Shown piece by piece: positions 63,218-64,000 of a DNA stretch of 64,000 nt. The notes beneath the pieces were generated by a model, which worked only from the letters and a program-made list of their open reading frames with translations, was not told the origin of the DNA and searched no databases. The DNA lies in assembly GCA_038373865.1 (NCBI GenBank), contig JAXGGA010000489.1, positions 1 to 64,000 of the forward strand, read 5' to 3'. Origin of the DNA: Uloborus plumipes. Taxonomy: Eukaryota; Arthropoda; Arachnida; Araneae; Uloboridae. The position numbers and the translations under genes are program-made. The stretch's first letter is position 1, and each line of letters begins with the position of its first letter.

Positions 63218-64000
63218 TCAAGACCAAGTAATTACATGTATGGTATGGTATATGGCTTACAAATTTTTTTATTCTTAATAATTGTTTTTGGTTTCGAACT
63301 TCTGCATTTTTTATATCCTACTATTCATTAGGCCGGACTCTGTAAAAAAGTCATAATTATTGGTACTAAGATTTTCTAATTTTTTTTTTATCGGTTTAAC
63401 TTTTTAGCTCCAATTTTCGTTTAAGTATAAGTTTTATACGCTAGAAAACTAACAAAATTAGTAACAAATGAGGCAATTTACTAAAGTATTATATGTGCCA
63501 AACAAAGGTTTAATAAGATACTGTGAGAGTTTATTAAACGCAAGCAAGAAACATTTTTTAGCGTGAAAAAAGTTGATACCTTCACATAGTTAAGCAAAAA
63601 TTTTCTAGAGCTCTCACTTTATTAGGAAAATTCTCTGCGTAGTTTGCATTCCTGAAAGACATTTTAGTAATGATTCTAATTACTTCCTTTTCATTTTTAC
63701 CCTACTTTTTCCTTAATTTTTTCTCCCTCTTAAGCACGAATGGATCATTATTCTGAAATTTTTGCAAATATGTTTCGTTTTAATATTTACAAAAAGTGCT
63801 ATACTTTCGTACATATTTGCCTTTACAATTTTTTTTCCTATTTTATGTTTAATTAATTGTACCAAAATAAATATTAACGCAAAATAAAACTGTCTTCAAT
63901 ATGTCTCGTGATTTCTGAGACTTATAGGTTGGTGATTTTATGTCAAAATATATTGTATCTATGCAAATACAAGTAAACCTTAGTACAGCGAAAACAACGA
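63218..64000. other. A+T-rich non-coding stretch to window end
   Basis: Nothing recognisable. The last bases may enter another repeat, but the window ends there. Confidence 0.5.

Overview
The window is eukaryotic, A+T-rich, repeat-dense DNA, most likely from an arthropod genome and possibly an arachnid (weak inference from the mix of mobile elements; no host gene is present to settle it). I found no convincing host protein-coding gene, no functional rRNA or tRNA gene, and nothing prokaryotic. Almost everything that can be named is a mobile element or its remains. Elements were recognised by pairing their ends and target-site duplications (TSDs) as well as by protein motifs.

Layout. 1-9 kb: A+T-rich sequence with a 288-bp direct duplication, a TTAA-flanked piggyBac-like MITE, a TA-flanked pogo/Tigger-like MITE, a solo LTR and two worn tRNA-derived SINEs. 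9.1-11.4 kb: two back-to-back foldback elements, one with 684-bp arms. 12.3-13.6 kb: a partial inverted copy of the element found whole at 32.9-35.0 kb, which carries a 146-bp minisatellite. 17.9-21.4 kb: a block of extreme strand asymmetry (G/T/A, almost no C toward its right end), either an assembly/read artefact or a very unusual skewed tract. 24.4-30.5 kb: a nest in which a TA-flanked element hosts a TTAA-type MITE, followed by a 4.2-kb hAT element (perfect 8-bp TSD, relic transposase C-terminus) that hosts a TA-flanked element and a TTAA-flanked element. 38.2-39.3 kb: an inverted-repeat element containing a 61-bp tandem array and a tRNA-like insertion. 40.9-44.5 kb: two non-autonomous Helitron-like elements head to head, forming a 3.5-kb palindrome.

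48.9-58.7 kb is the most informative part. One (TA)n tract next to a truncated SINE has received three separate insertions: an apparently intact Tc1/mariner transposon (348-aa transposase, DD36E spacing), a long-armed palindromic element with a mariner-type transposase fragment in its centre, and a complete Ty3/gypsy LTR retrotransposon (one 1563-aa Gag-Pol frame, 615-bp LTRs with no difference seen, a tRNA-Lys(CUU)-type primer site and a polypurine tract). 58.8-61.0 kb continues with more palindromes, a Helitron-type 3' end, and a PIF/Harbinger-like MITE inside it. The remainder is A+T-rich sequence with one frameshifted transposase remnant near 63.1 kb.

The genes do not form a cellular pathway. 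The intact Tc1 and gypsy elements each encode their own mobility machinery, and the non-coding elements would depend on transposases encoded elsewhere. I see no evidence of a new multi-gene system. The best leads are the (TA)n insertion cluster, the skewed block, the internally repeated MITEs and the tRNA-headed SINEs that share a body motif.
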